Positions 26,504 to 34,921 are shown, numbered from the stretch's first letter. The stretch: 64,000 nucleotides of DNA from Fodinicola acaciae (GCF_010993745.1 NZ_WOTN01000003.1:1798001-1862000); one strand, 5' to 3'. Notes: generated from the sequence alone by a model not told the origin. Made by a program: numbers and translations.

Positions 26504-26641
26504 GGCATCCCCATCTCACAAGAAAACGGGCCTAGTCACGGTAATCCGGACGAACCGCGGCGGTAAACCACCGCGGCACGGCCTGTCGCGGACACCGGCT
26601 CCGGCGGGAACGACCAGCGCGAACGCGCGTACTCTCAATTG

Positions 26642-27460
26642 GTGGCCAAGTCGCATTCCGTCGTCTTTCTCCCCGATCCGCAACCGCGCGACCGCGAGGT
26701 GTCCCTCGACTTCGACCGCGAGTGGATCGAGTTCACCGATCCGGCCAACGACGAGCACGTCGTACGCGCCGACCTGACCTGGCTGCTGTCCAGGTGGACG
26801 TGCGTGTTCGGCTCCGGCTGCCACGGCATCGTCGAAGGCAACGCCGAGGTCGGCTGCTGCGCGCACGGCGCGTTCTTCACTGACAAGGACGACGAAAAAC
26901 GGGTCAAGGGCCATGTCAAGCGGCTCACCAAGCAGACCTGGCAGAACCATGTCCGCGGGTTCGAGAACTGGACCGAGATGGACACCATCGACGACAACGA
27001 GCCGGAGGCGCTGTCGCGGCGGACCGCGCGCGTCGACGGCGCGTGCATTTTCCACAACCGCGAGGGATTTCCCGGTGGCTCCGGCTGTGCGCTGCACGCG
27101 CTGGCGCTGGCCGAGGGGCTGCATCCGCTGGAGACCAAGCCGGACGTGTGCTGGCAGCTGCCGATCCGCCGGATCCAGGACTGGGTCACCCGGCAGGACG
27201 AGACGCAGGTGCTGGTCACCACGCTGGCCGAGTACGATCGGCGCGGCTGGGGGCCCGGCGGCCACGACCTCAACTGGTGGTGCACGTCGTCGCCGGAGGC
27301 GCACATCGGCGCCGATCCGGTCTACGTGTCGTACGGGCCAGAGCTGACGGCGTTGATCGGCAAGAAGGCCTATCGCCGGCTGGCCGAGCTGTGTGCGCTG
27401 CGCGAGAAGCAGGGCCAGGCGGCGCCGCATCCGGCGACCGTCGCCGCCGCTGACCTGTGA
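26642..27460 (+). CDS. Rv0495c-like cysteine-rich conserved protein
   Basis: A 272-residue protein conserved near Ppx/GppA in actinobacteria (Rv0495c in M. tuberculosis). The cysteines form a possible metal or Fe-S site: [20 protein letters not shown], then [23 protein letters not shown] and KPDVCWQLP. The pattern recalls the YkgJ-type cysteine cluster proteins, but function is unknown. GTG 26642 is used; TTG 26639 is possible. It is divergent from the M28 peptidase. Confidence 0.75.
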   Translation: MAKSHSVVFLPDPQPRDREVSLDFDREWIEFTDPANDEHVVRADLTWLLSRWTCVFGSGCHGIVEGNAEVGCCAHGAFFTDKDDEKRVKGHVKRLTKQTWQNHVRGFENWTEMDTIDDNEPEALSRRTARVDGACIFHNREGFPGGSGCALHALALAEGLHPLETKPDVCWQLPIRRIQDWVTRQDETQVLVTTLAEYDRRGWGPGGHDLNWWCTSSPEAHIGADPVYVSYGPELTALIGKKAYRRLAELCALREKQGQAAPHPATVAAADL

Positions 27461-27486
27461 CCCACGCCTGACCGCCGCGCGCTGGG

Positions 27487-27545
27487 ATGCGTGCATGGAC
27501 GCCTTTCACGCGCCGGATGGCCGCGGGGCCACCCTACCTGCATCG
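27487..27545. repeat. RA palindromic repeat, degenerate copies
   Basis: Two decayed RA-like units: GATGCGTGCATGGACGCC and GGATGGCCGCGGGGCCACCC. The symmetry is largely lost. Position between convergent genes and next to a reverse RB copy supports the assignment. Confidence 0.5.
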
Positions 27546-27559
27546 CCGGCGCGGCGACC

Positions 27560-27673
27560 GAAGATCAACTTTTCGTATTTATATAAGTAACCACGCGAAC
27601 CCGCCCCCCACCCGATCTGGGTGGGGGCCGAAATTGCCACCGGGGTACGACAGTTTCGCGCCGTAGCGGGTAT
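27560..27673 (-). repeat. RB repeat
   Basis: Reverse-strand RB copy that abuts the regX3 stop codon. The central CCCCCACCC-AGATC-GGGTGGGGG hairpin is kept, but the neighbouring CCAATCTGG has changed to CAATTTCGG, so only one hairpin is possible. The outer end has drifted to TTATATAAATACG. Confidence 0.85.
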
Positions 27674-28354
27674 TTACGGCTCGAACTTGTAGCCCAGTCC
27701 GCGTACGGTCACCAGGAACTTGGGGTTGCCGGGCTCCGGCTCGATCTTGGCGCGCAGGCGTTTGACGTGTACGTCCAGCGTCTTGGTGTCGCCGACGTAG
27801 TCCGCGCCCCAGATGCGGTCGATGAGCTGGCCGCGGGTCAGCACCCGGCCGGCGTTGCGCAGCAGCATCTCCAGCAGCTCAAACTCCTTGAGCGGCAACG
27901 AAACCGCGTCGCCGTCGACCGACACCGTGTGCCGGTCCACGTCCATCCGGACGGGGCCGGCCTCCAGAGCGGCCGGTTTCAGCTCCTCCGGCTCGGACCG
28001 CCGCCGCAGCACGGCGCGGATGCGGGCGACGAGTTCGCGCGGCGAGTACGGCTTGGTGACGTAGTCGTCGGCGCCGATCTCCAGGCCGACCACCTTGTCG
28101 ATCTCCGAGTCGCGCGCGGTCACCATGATGATCGGCACGTTGGACTTGGCGCGGATCTGCCGGCAGACCTCGGTGCCGGACAGGCCCGGCAGCATCAGGT
28201 CGAGCAGCACGAAGTCGGCGCCGCTGTGGTCGAACTCGGTCAGCGCGTCGGGCCCGGTGGCGGCCACCGCCACCTCGAAGCCCTCCTTGCGGAGCATGTA
28301 CGACAGGGCGTCGGAGAAGGATTCCTCGTCCTCTACCACCAGTACTCGGGTCAC
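27674..28354 (-). CDS. regX3: Response regulator RegX3/PhoP (OmpR family)
   Basis: A 226-residue regulator: receiver domain with phospho-acceptor D52 in LLDLMLPG and K in VTKPYS, then an OmpR winged helix with a KEFELLEMLL and KTLDVHVKRLR recognition region. It acts with SenX3 as the phosphate-starvation system of actinomycetes. The GTG at 28354 overlaps the senX3 stop. Its target motif GTTCACC recurs upstream of senX3 and phoU. The stop codon abuts repeat RB. Confidence 0.93.
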   Translation of the reverse strand: MTRVLVVEDEESFSDALSYMLRKEGFEVAVAATGPDALTEFDHSGADFVLLDLMLPGLSGTEVCRQIRAKSNVPIIMVTARDSEIDKVVGLEIGADDYVTKPYSPRELVARIRAVLRRRSEPEELKPAALEAGPVRMDVDRHTVSVDGDAVSLPLKEFELLEMLLRNAGRVLTRGQLIDRIWGADYVGDTKTLDVHVKRLRAKIEPEPGNPKFLVTVRGLGYKFEP

Positions 28355-29574
28355 GCGCGTCCTTTCGATGCGAGCTTTCCCGCACCCTGCGCCGCGTCGG
28401 CGCGGGGTTCGGGTTCGGTCTCGGGGTCGGTGGCGCCGCTGGGCAGGCGCAGCGTGAAGGTGGAGCCGGAGCCTTCCACGCTCCACACGTCGACGCTGCC
28501 GCCGTGGTTGGTGGCGATGTGCTTGACGATCGCCAGCCCCAGCCCGGTGCCGCCGGTGGCCCGGGACCGGGCCGGGTCGGCCCGGTAGAACCGTTCGAAG
28601 ATGCGGTCCAGGTCGGACTCGCCGATGCCGATCCCCTGGTCGCTCACGCTGATCTCGACCAGTCCGTCGCGAAATCGGGTCCCGATTGCGACACGGGTGT
28701 GGTCGGGGCTGTAGTTGATCGCGTTGTCGACCAGGTTGGCGACCGCGGTGATCAGCTGCGCCTCGTCGCCGCGTACGACCAGGCCGCTCTCGCCACCCGA
28801 CACCACCGCGATGTCCTGCGACTGCGCACCGGTGCGGGTGCGGTCCAGCACCTCGGACACCACGTGGTCGACGTAGACCGGCTTGGGCTCCGGCAGCGGG
28901 TCGGCACCCTGCAGCCGGGACAGGTCGATGATCTCCTGGATCAGCGTGCCCAGCCGGGACGCCTCGCGGGTCATCCGCTCGGCGAACCGGGTGACCGCCT
29001 CCGGGTCGTCGGTGGCGTCCAGTACGGCCTCGGCCAGCAGCTGCAGCGCGCCGACCGGCGTCTTCAGCTCGTGCGAGACGTTGGCGACGAAGTCGCGGCG
29101 CACCTTCTGCACGCGGTGCGCCTCGGTGATGTCCTCGATCTGCAGCACGACGTGGTCGCCGAAGCCGACCTGCGCGACCCGCACGCGTACGGCCAGCGGC
29201 TCGGCACCGCGACCGCGCGGCAGGTCAAGCTCGGTGTCCCTGCGTACGTCCCCGCCGTCGGCCGCACGCCGCACCTGGCGCGCGAGCGTACGCAGCGCGC
29301 CGTGGGTCACGCGGTTGTCGCGTACGACCCCCATCCGGCGCGCGGCCTGGTTGGACAGCACCACCTGGTCGTCGGCGTCGAGTACGACGACACCGACCTG
29401 CATCAGCTGCAGGCTGCGCCGCGCCAGGTCGGCCTGCGCGACCGTGGCCGGCGTCGGCCGCGAGCCGGACGGCGTCTCGGCTCGGCGACGCTGGAACAGC
29501 ACCACCAGCAGCACGGCCAGCGCTCCGACGACAATGCCACCGGCGCCGGCTACCAGGATTAACGCGGCGTCCAC
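28351..29574 (-). CDS. senX3: Sensor histidine kinase SenX3/PhoR
   Basis: A 407-residue sensor kinase. One N-terminal membrane segment (about residues 4-27), a PAS-like domain (about 50-150), a HisKA domain with H168 in VSHELKTP and a HATPase domain with NLVDNAINYS, DQGIGI and GGTGLGLAI. It overlaps regX3 by four bases. The GTG at 29574 puts the membrane helix at the N-terminus as in mycobacterial SenX3; a GTG at 29607 is also possible. It is divergent from phoU. Confidence 0.92.
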   Translation of the reverse strand: MDAALILVAGAGGIVVGALAVLLVVLFQRRRAETPSGSRPTPATVAQADLARRSLQLMQVGVVVLDADDQVVLSNQAARRMGVVRDNRVTHGALRTLARQVRRAADGGDVRRDTELDLPRGRGAEPLAVRVRVAQVGFGDHVVLQIEDITEAHRVQKVRRDFVANVSHELKTPVGALQLLAEAVLDATDDPEAVTRFAERMTREASRLGTLIQEIIDLSRLQGADPLPEPKPVYVDHVVSEVLDRTRTGAQSQDIAVVSGGESGLVVRGDEAQLITAVANLVDNAINYSPDHTRVAIGTRFRDGLVEISVSDQGIGIGESDLDRIFERFYRADPARSRATGGTGLGLAIVKHIATNHGGSVDVWSVEGSGSTFTLRLPSGATDPETEPEPRADAAQGAGKLASKGRA

Positions 29575-29645
29575 AGGGGAAATCGTACGGTGCGAACCGG
29601 CGCACACCAGCGGACGTGATCAGCGCTGCGGCGGCGCACGGCAGA

Positions 29646-29695
29646 GTTCACCGAACGGTCGGCCGGCGTTCACCGGCGCACCTGGGATGTTCACG
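29646..29695. promoter_or_regulatory. PHO-box-like direct repeats (RegX3/PhoP site)
   Basis: GTTCACC at 29646-29652, GTTCACC at 29668-29674 and GTTCACG at 29689-29695. The first two are 22 bp apart, two turns of the 11-bp repeat known for Streptomyces PhoP boxes; the third is 21 bp further. The site lies between the divergent senX3 and phoU genes and probably controls both. Confidence 0.75.
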
Positions 29696-29760
29696 GTCGC
29701 GGCCGGCACGCGCGGCTAAGGTTGGTGGACAATCTCGCCGGGTGAATCGGACAACTCACG

Positions 29761-30414
29761 ATGCGCAATACATTTCATGACGAACTCGCCAGGATCGGGA
29801 GTGTCCTGGTCGATATGACCAAGCTGGTCAGCTGTGCGATGTCCAAGGCCACCACGGCGCTGCTCACCGCCGACCTGACACTGGCCGAGGAGGTCATCGC
29901 CGCCGACGCCGAGATCGACCGGCTCTATCGCGAGACCGAGGACCGCGCGTACGAGCTGCTGGCCCGCCAGCAGCCGGTCGCCATCGACCTGCGGCAGATC
30001 GTCACCGGCCTGCGGATGGTCGCCGACCTGGAGCGGATGGGCGACCTGGCGCAGCACATCGCCAAGATCGCGCGGATGCGCTACCCGGACTGCGCCGTGC
30101 CGCCGGAGCTGCACGCGGTCATCCGTGAGATGGGTGAGGTGGCGCAGCGGGTCATCGACAAGGCCGGCGCGGTGATCGACGGCCGTGACGTCGAGCTGGC
30201 CACCGAGCTCGAGCAGGACGACGACCGGATGGACGCGCTGCACCGCAAGCTGTTCACGATCCTGCTCTCCGGCTGGGACCACGGCATCGAGCCGGCCATC
30301 GACATCACCCTGCTCGGCCGGTTCTACGAGCGGTTCGCCGACCACGCCGTGTCGGTCGCCCGCCGGGTCATCTACCTGGTGACCGGAGAGATGCCAGAGC
30401 CTTCAGCGCGCTGA
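29761..30414 (+). CDS. phoU: Phosphate transport regulator PhoU
   Basis: A 217-residue all-helical protein of two PhoU repeats, with the metal-cluster motifs ADAEIDRLYRETE plus DLERMGDLAQHI in the first and QDDDRMDALH plus FYERFADHAVSVARRV in the second. PhoU/PhoY links the phosphate transporter to SenX3 and keeps the system off in high phosphate. It is divergent from senX3 across a GTTCACC box, so autoregulation of the whole circuit is likely. No pst transporter gene lies in the window. Confidence 0.93.
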   Translation: MRNTFHDELARIGSVLVDMTKLVSCAMSKATTALLTADLTLAEEVIAADAEIDRLYRETEDRAYELLARQQPVAIDLRQIVTGLRMVADLERMGDLAQHIAKIARMRYPDCAVPPELHAVIREMGEVAQRVIDKAGAVIDGRDVELATELEQDDDRMDALHRKLFTILLSGWDHGIEPAIDITLLGRFYERFADHAVSVARRVIYLVTGEMPEPSAR

Positions 30415-30502
30415 TTGGTTGCCGTCTGGATCATCACACCACCGGCAGCCGGAAACCGGCGTACGCTCCGCTTTACCGACAACGACGGGGAAAGGCGGGG
30501 AC

Positions 30503-30679
30503 ATGACCGACGAGGAACGCGCCGAGCGGATGAAGGCCTACGACGGCCGTTACGGCGAGGCCGAGCCGGCCGGCGACCCGGACAACGACGACGCGTACGC
30601 GCCCGGCACCGCGAAGGACATTCAGATCATGTCCGGACACCTGCGTGCGCAGGGCCAGTCCGGCGCGACGGGCGGTTAG
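30503..30679 (+). CDS. Small acidic hypothetical protein
   Basis: A 58-residue acidic protein (MTDEERAERMKAYDGRYGEA start, Asp-rich middle, Gly tail). GGGGAAAGGCGGGGAC lies just upstream of the ATG at 30503, which decides against a longer start at 30419. I recognise no family. It is probably co-transcribed with phoU. Its TAG stop codon forms the left edge of hairpin element C3. Confidence 0.6.
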   Translation: MTDEERAERMKAYDGRYGEAEPAGDPDNDDAYAPGTAKDIQIMSGHLRAQGQSGATGG

Positions 30680-30755
30680 GGTCCGTTTCGGAGTCCCACG
30701 TGGCTGAGAGTCGTTTGGGCTCGGCCATCGCCGCGCGGGACTTCGAAACTGGCTC
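30679..30755 (+). repeat. Hairpin element C3, short form
   Basis: Shortest member of the C family. The outer arms GTTTCGGAGTCCC (30685-30697) and GGGACTTCGAAAC (30737-30749 region) pair except for one G-T. The conserved GAGAGTCG runs straight into TTTGGGCTCGGCCATCGC, so the whole inner stem-loop of C1 and C2 is absent. TA lies on both sides (30677-30678 and 30756-30757), a possible target duplication. The left TA belongs to the upstream TAG stop. Confidence 0.75.
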
Positions 30756-30768
30756 TAGTGTGTCCGGC

Positions 30769-30909
30769 ATGAGCCGTGAAGAGGACGAACAGCTGCGCGC
30801 GCAGGAAGAAGAGGCCAAACGGGCCGCACTCGCGGAGGAGGAGGCCAACCCTTCCTCACCTGCCGACCCGAGCCAGCAGGAGAGCACCGAGACCTGGGGC
30901 TCCAGGTAA
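30769..30909 (+). CDS. Small glutamate-rich protein
   Basis: A 46-residue, highly charged helical peptide (MSREEDEQLRAQEEEAKRAA, then a Ser/Pro/Gln tail). The ATG at 30769 lies 14 bases after hairpin C3, so a transcript from phoU would pass through the hairpin. No family is recognised. Codon use is typical for the genome, and the frame ends in a clean TAA. It may be a real small gene, but evidence is limited to composition. Confidence 0.5.
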   Translation: MSREEDEQLRAQEEEAKRAALAEEEANPSSPADPSQQESTETWGSR

Positions 30910-30982
30910 CGATTCGGGTGTGAGCGTCTGGACCGGCCCGTACGCGGGTAATCTCCGAGGCACGGCGGACTCGGAGACCGGC

Positions 30983-31309
30983 ATGCCTATCGACCTGCTC
31001 CTCGTGTACGTGCTGACCGGCGTACTCATGGCCATGGTCCTGGTCGGCCTGTCCACTGTCATCGCGATGGCGGTCAGCTATCTGCGCCGGCGGCTGGAGT
31101 GGCACCGGCTGACCAGCATCGACGTCGCCACGCCGGAGCGGCTGCACATGCACGGCGGCTACGGTCCGGCGCGGCCGGCCGGCGACGTGGATCCGATGCA
31201 CCGCGGCGAGCTGCCGTCGATGCCGGGGGCCGACATCCTGCTGGACGGTTTCGGCCAGCCGCACGGCTTTCCGGTCCGCCGCCGTCGCCGCGTCAGCCGG
31301 ATGCCGTGA
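30983..31309 (+). CDS. Single-pass membrane hypothetical protein
   Basis: A 108-residue protein with one strong membrane helix (about residues 4-30, LLLVYVLTGVLMAMVLVG) and a basic cytoplasmic-type tail rich in Gly, Pro and Arg, ending RRRRRVSRMP. The ATG at 30983 has GGAG six bases upstream. A start at 30920 is possible but adds a polar stretch before the helix. The family is unknown. It is convergent with gpmA across an RA pair. Confidence 0.6.
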   Translation: MPIDLLLVYVLTGVLMAMVLVGLSTVIAMAVSYLRRRLEWHRLTSIDVATPERLHMHGGYGPARPAGDVDPMHRGELPSMPGADILLDGFGQPHGFPVRRRRRVSRMP

Positions 31310-31310
31310 C

Positions 31311-31361
31311 CGCACGCATGGCCACCATGCGTGCGTTGGACGCACGCATGGTGGCCATGCG
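31311..31361. repeat. RA palindromic repeat, inverted pair
   Basis: CGCACGCATGGCCACCATGC and CGCACGCATGGTGGCCATGC separated by GTGCGTTGGA. The pair fills the 54-bp gap between two convergent stop codons completely. Confidence 0.88.
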
Positions 31362-31363
31362 AC

Positions 31364-32113
31364 CTACTTGCGGCCCTGGTTCTTGACGGCCTCGATCGAG
31401 GCCTTCGCCGCCTCCGGGTCGAGGTAGCGGCCGCCGGTGGTCACCGGCCGCAGGTCGTCGTCCAGCTCGTAGGCGAGCGGGATGCCGGTGGGGATGTTCA
31501 GGCCGGCGATGTCCTCGTCGGAGATGCCGTCGAGGTGCTTCACGAGCGCGCGCAGCGAGTTGCCGTGCGCGGCGACCAGCGTCGTACGGCCGGCCCGCAG
31601 GTCGGGGACGATCGCGTCATACCAGTACGGCAGCGCGCGACCCAGCACGTCCTTCAGACACTCGGTGTCCGGCCGGGCCTCCGGCGGCAACGCGGCATAA
31701 CGCGGGTCGGCGAACTGCGAATACTCGTCGTCCCGGTCCAGCGGCGGAGGTGGCGTGTCGTACGAGCGGCGCCAGAGCATGAACTGCTCCTCGCCGAACT
31801 CCTCCAGCGTCTGCTTCTTGTCCTTGCCCTGCAGTGCGCCGTAATGCCGCTCGTTGAGCCGCCACGACCGGCGTACGTCCACCCAGAACCGGTCGCAGCC
31901 GTGCAGCGCGATCTCGGCCGTACGGATGGCACGGCGCAACACCGACGTGTGCACGATGTCCGGCAGCAGCTCGGCCTCGGCCAGCAGCTGCGCGCCGCGC
32001 TGCGCCTCCGCCCGGCCCTTCTCGGTGAGGTCGACGTCGACCCACCCGGTGAACAGGTTCTTGGCGTTCCATTCGCTCTCGCCATGGCGGAGCAGCACTA
32101 GAGTTCCGGTCAC
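31364..32113 (-). CDS. gpmA: 2,3-bisphosphoglycerate-dependent phosphoglycerate mutase
   Basis: A 249-residue glycolytic enzyme that interconverts 3- and 2-phosphoglycerate. The phosphohistidine motif [10 protein letters not shown] (H10) and the second histidine in [10 protein letters not shown] are present, along with [10 protein letters not shown]. The GTG at 32113 is chosen; AGGA lies seven bases before it. In M. tuberculosis gpm1 also sits beside the SenX3-RegX3 genes. Confidence 0.95.
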   Translation of the reverse strand: MTGTLVLLRHGESEWNAKNLFTGWVDVDLTEKGRAEAQRGAQLLAEAELLPDIVHTSVLRRAIRTAEIALHGCDRFWVDVRRSWRLNERHYGALQGKDKKQTLEEFGEEQFMLWRRSYDTPPPPLDRDDEYSQFADPRYAALPPEARPDTECLKDVLGRALPYWYDAIVPDLRAGRTTLVAAHGNSLRALVKHLDGISDEDIAGLNIPTGIPLAYELDDDLRPVTTGGRYLDPEAAKASIEAVKNQGRK

Positions 32114-32151
32114 TCTCCTATCCTGCAACAGCGGCCATCTAGGCTGTCCGG

Positions 32152-32817
32152 GTGCCTGGCCGACACGAACGTCCCCCGCGGAAGAAGTCAGCGCTCGGCA
32201 ACCTGCTGGTCATCGGCCTGGCGACCGCCGGAGCGCTGCTGGTGACCGTCGCGCTGACCGGTTTCTTCACGTCCAAGCCAAAAGCCGCGCCGCCGCCGAC
32301 GCCGGTGGTGACCAGCGCGGCACCGAGCAGTCCCGGTCCGTCGGTCTCCACGCTGCCGAAGTCGCCGCCGACCCGGCTGGACGTGGCGGCCATCGACGTA
32401 CACACCGAGTTGATGCAGCTGGGTCTCAACCAGGACCACACGGTGCAGGTGCCGCCGCTGACCAAGGACGCGCCGGCCGGCTGGTATCGGAACTCACCGA
32501 CCCCCGGCCAGCTCGGTCCGGCGATCATCCTCGGTCACGTCGACACGGCGAAGTACGGTCCCGCGGTGTTCTACAAGCTCGGCAAGCTCAAGCCGGGCGA
32601 CCAGATCCGGGTCACCCGCGCGGACGCCAAGGTCGCGGTGTTCCGGGTCGACGAGGTGGCGCTCTATTCGAAGAAGCAGTTTCCGACCCAGAAGGTGTAC
32701 GGCGACATCGACCACGCCGGCCTGCGGCTGATCACCTGCGGCGGCACCTTCGACTTCTCGGAGCGCTCGTACGAGGACAACACCGTCGTCTTCGCGTCCC
32801 TGGTCGCCACCGCCTGA
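32152..32817 (+). CDS. Class F (class E/F) sortase
   Basis: A 221-residue membrane-anchored transpeptidase. A membrane segment (about 15-40) is followed by a Pro/Ser-rich linker and a sortase barrel. The triad is H129 in ILGHVDT, C196 in LITCGG and R205 in [10 protein letters not shown]. Sortases join surface proteins to the cell wall or pili. No LPXTG substrate is encoded nearby, which is normal for class F. It is divergent from gpmA, with 38 bp between starts, and convergent with the YbjN gene. Confidence 0.87.
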   Translation: MPGRHERPPRKKSALGNLLVIGLATAGALLVTVALTGFFTSKPKAAPPPTPVVTSAAPSSPGPSVSTLPKSPPTRLDVAAIDVHTELMQLGLNQDHTVQVPPLTKDAPAGWYRNSPTPGQLGPAIILGHVDTAKYGPAVFYKLGKLKPGDQIRVTRADAKVAVFRVDEVALYSKKQFPTQKVYGDIDHAGLRLITCGGTFDFSERSYEDNTVVFASLVATA

Positions 32818-32820
32818 TTT

Positions 32821-33321
32821 TCAGTCGCGCCGAGGTTGGGCCCAGGAGGCGAAGGCGCGCAGGTTGGCCAGCGACTCGCCGCGGCTCTCCCGCCAGGCCC
32901 ACTCGCGCTTGATGGCCGACCGGAAGCCGATCGCCAGCATCTCGTCGAAGCTCTCGTCGGCATAGCGCAACACACTGCCGAGGATCCGGTCGATCTCGTC
33001 GGCATCGACGGCGTGCAACGGCAGCCGGCCGGTCAGATAGACGTCCTCGTTGCCGTCGACGGAAAACGCGACGCCATACATACGCGCGTTGCGCTGCAGC
33101 AGATACGTCCACAGCTGCTCGTGGTTCTCGTCCGGATGCCGCATGACGAACGCCTCGATACGCAGCGCGTGCTCGCCCGGGATGAGATTGCACAGCGTCT
33201 TCTGCTTGTGCTCGCCGGGCAGCGTCACCACGACGCCGCCGGACGGCAGCCGCTCGTACTCGATCTCCCGCTCGTCCAGCATCGCCGCGATGCGCTCGGT
33301 GACCTCGTCCGGTGTCGCCAT
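32821..33321 (-). CDS. YbjN domain-containing protein
   Basis: A 166-residue protein of the YbjN fold, a type III secretion chaperone-like domain. It matches the conserved neighbour of mshA (Rv0487 in M. tuberculosis). Recognisable features are IEAFVMRHPDENHEQLWTYL and the C-terminal FDEMLAIGFRSAIKREWAW. The ATG at 33321 gives the family's usual size and lies five bases after the mshA stop. Function is unknown; the persistent link to mshA suggests a role around mycothiol or its enzyme. Confidence 0.83.
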   Translation of the reverse strand: MATPDEVTERIAAMLDEREIEYERLPSGGVVVTLPGEHKQKTLCNLIPGEHALRIEAFVMRHPDENHEQLWTYLLQRNARMYGVAFSVDGNEDVYLTGRLPLHAVDADEIDRILGSVLRYADESFDEMLAIGFRSAIKREWAWRESRGESLANLRAFASWAQPRRD

Positions 33322-33325
33322 GTCG

Positions 33326-34600
33326 CTAGTTGACCACAGCTGGCAGCCCGGCCGCCGCGTGGTAGCTGTCCAGCAGGCCGCGTACGGTGCGGTCCCAGCC
33401 AAACCGCCGCGCGTGGCCGACCGCACCGGCCGCGTACGCGACGCGCCGGTCGCGGTCACCGGCCAGTCCGGCGAGCGCATCGGCCCAGCGCTTCGGGCTG
33501 TGACCGTCGACCAGCAGGCCGGACACGCCGTCGCGTACGGCCGTGACCAGGCCACCGACCGCGGCCGCCACGACCGGCGTGCCGCAGGCCTGCGCCTCCA
33601 GCGCCACCAGGCCAAACGACTCGTTGTGGCTCGGCACCGCGACCAGGTCGGCGGCGCGATAGAGCCGCGCCAGCTCCAGCGGCGGGCGCGGTGGCAGGAA
33701 GCGCACGGCGTCGGCGACACCGAGCTCACCGGCCAGCCGCGCGAGGCCGTCAGGTGAGTCCAGGCCGGTGCCGGAGGGGCCGCCGCAGATGACGACGACG
33801 ATCCGCTCGGCGACCGCCGGCTCCATCTCGGCGACCGCGCGGATCAGCACGTCGGGTGCCTTGAGCGGCTGGATCCGGCCGACGAACGCGATCGCCACCT
33901 GCTCCGGCCGCAGCCCCAGCGCCGCGCGCTCGGCCGACCGCTGGTCGTCGCCGGCCGGCGTGAAAACGCTCGTGTCGACTCCAGGCAGCACGATGTCGAC
34001 CTTCGCCGGATCCGCCGCGTAGAGGTCGATCAGCGCCTTGGCCTCGTCGGTGGTGTTGGCGACCAGCCGGTTGGCGGCCGCGACCACCTGTTCCTCGCCG
34101 AGCAGCCGCGCCGGCGGTTCGGGCCGGTCACCGGTGGCCAGCGCGGCGTTCTTGACCTTGGCGAGTGTGTGGGCGGTGTGTACGAGCGGCACGCCCCAGC
34201 GTTCGGCGGTCAGCCAGCCGACCTGGCCGGACAGCCAGTAGTGCGAGTGGACCAGCTGGAAGTCGCCGCGGTCGGTGCTCAGCATGCCGCTGGCGAAGGC
34301 GGCGAACTGCGCCGGCAGGTCCTGCTTGCCGAGCCCCTCGTACGGGCCGGCCGGCACGTGGTGCACGCGTACGCCGGGCAGCATCTCGACCACTGGCGGC
34401 AGCACCGCCGAGGTGGCTCTGGTGAACACGTCGACCTCGACGCCGGCCTCCGCGAGCCGCTTGCTGGTCTCCACCACATACGTGTTCAAACCACCCGCGT
34501 CGCCGATGCCTGGCTGGTCCAGCGGCGAGGTGTGCACCGCGACAGCCGCGATGCGGTGCAGCTTTCGGCGAGAGGACACGACCACGTCGTTAGTCAACAC
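33326..34600 (-). CDS. mshA: D-inositol-3-phosphate glycosyltransferase (mycothiol synthesis)
   Basis: A 424-residue GT4 glycosyltransferase, first step of mycothiol synthesis: GlcNAc from UDP-GlcNAc onto inositol-3-phosphate. Typical motifs are GGLNTYVVE near the N-terminus, [23 protein letters not shown] and the nucleotide-sugar motif [24 protein letters not shown] 34600 is the first start, with TTG 34597 and later GTG codons also possible. A 10-bp inverted repeat overlaps these starts and may control initiation. mshD lies 28 kb downstream. Confidence 0.94.
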   Translation of the reverse strand: MLTNDVVVSSRRKLHRIAAVAVHTSPLDQPGIGDAGGLNTYVVETSKRLAEAGVEVDVFTRATSAVLPPVVEMLPGVRVHHVPAGPYEGLGKQDLPAQFAAFASGMLSTDRGDFQLVHSHYWLSGQVGWLTAERWGVPLVHTAHTLAKVKNAALATGDRPEPPARLLGEEQVVAAANRLVANTTDEAKALIDLYAADPAKVDIVLPGVDTSVFTPAGDDQRSAERAALGLRPEQVAIAFVGRIQPLKAPDVLIRAVAEMEPAVAERIVVVICGGPSGTGLDSPDGLARLAGELGVADAVRFLPPRPPLELARLYRAADLVAVPSHNESFGLVALEAQACGTPVVAAAVGGLVTAVRDGVSGLLVDGHSPKRWADALAGLAGDRDRRVAYAAGAVGHARRFGWDRTVRGLLDSYHAAAGLPAVVN

Positions 34601-34610
34601 AACGACGTGG
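34582..34610. promoter_or_regulatory. Inverted repeat over the mshA start codon
   Basis: CCACGTCGTT and AACGACGTGG form a perfect 10-bp inverted repeat around AGTCAACAC, which contains the candidate mshA initiation codons. As DNA it could be an operator; as RNA it would fold the start region into a hairpin and limit translation. Confidence 0.5.
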
Positions 34611-34630
34611 TCGCCTGATTCCTGCGAGAC

Positions 34631-34921
34631 TCAGTTCGAGTTGTAGTTGTAGGTGCCGTCGTAGTTGTTGTACGCGTTGTACTCGTGACCGGTCGAGGTC
34701 GTCTCGTGCACGTCGTTGACGGTGCCGTCGGAGTTGACGTTCTCACTGGCGGTGTTGCCGTAGCTGTCGTACGCCGTGATGTGCTGCTCGCCGTCCGCGT
34801 CGACCTGGTCGTGCGCGTAGGTGCCGTCGACGCCGTGCTCGTAGATGTCGGAGCTGCCGTCGGAGTGCTCGTAGACGTCGTACTCGTTGCCGGCGCTGTC
34901 GTACTCGGTGTGCTCGGACAT
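34631..34921 (-). CDS. Tyr/Asp/Asn-rich repetitive small protein
   Basis: A 96-residue, very acidic protein with no Pro, Leu, Trp or Cys. It is built of loose repeats of the form YDS-x-GN, then about ten residues, then DG (YDSAGNEYDVYEHSDG, YDSYGNTASENVNSDG). The spacing recalls YD/RHS repeats or a beta-solenoid, and the tail is YNNYDGTYNYNSN. There is no signal peptide. GGGAGAAGGAA directly precedes the ATG at 34921, a very strong ribosome-binding site. It lies behind the upstream anti-sigma gene and before mshA. The function is unknown. Confidence 0.65.
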   Translation of the reverse strand: MSEHTEYDSAGNEYDVYEHSDGSSDIYEHGVDGTYAHDQVDADGEQHITAYDSYGNTASENVNSDGTVNDVHETTSTGHEYNAYNNYDGTYNYNSN

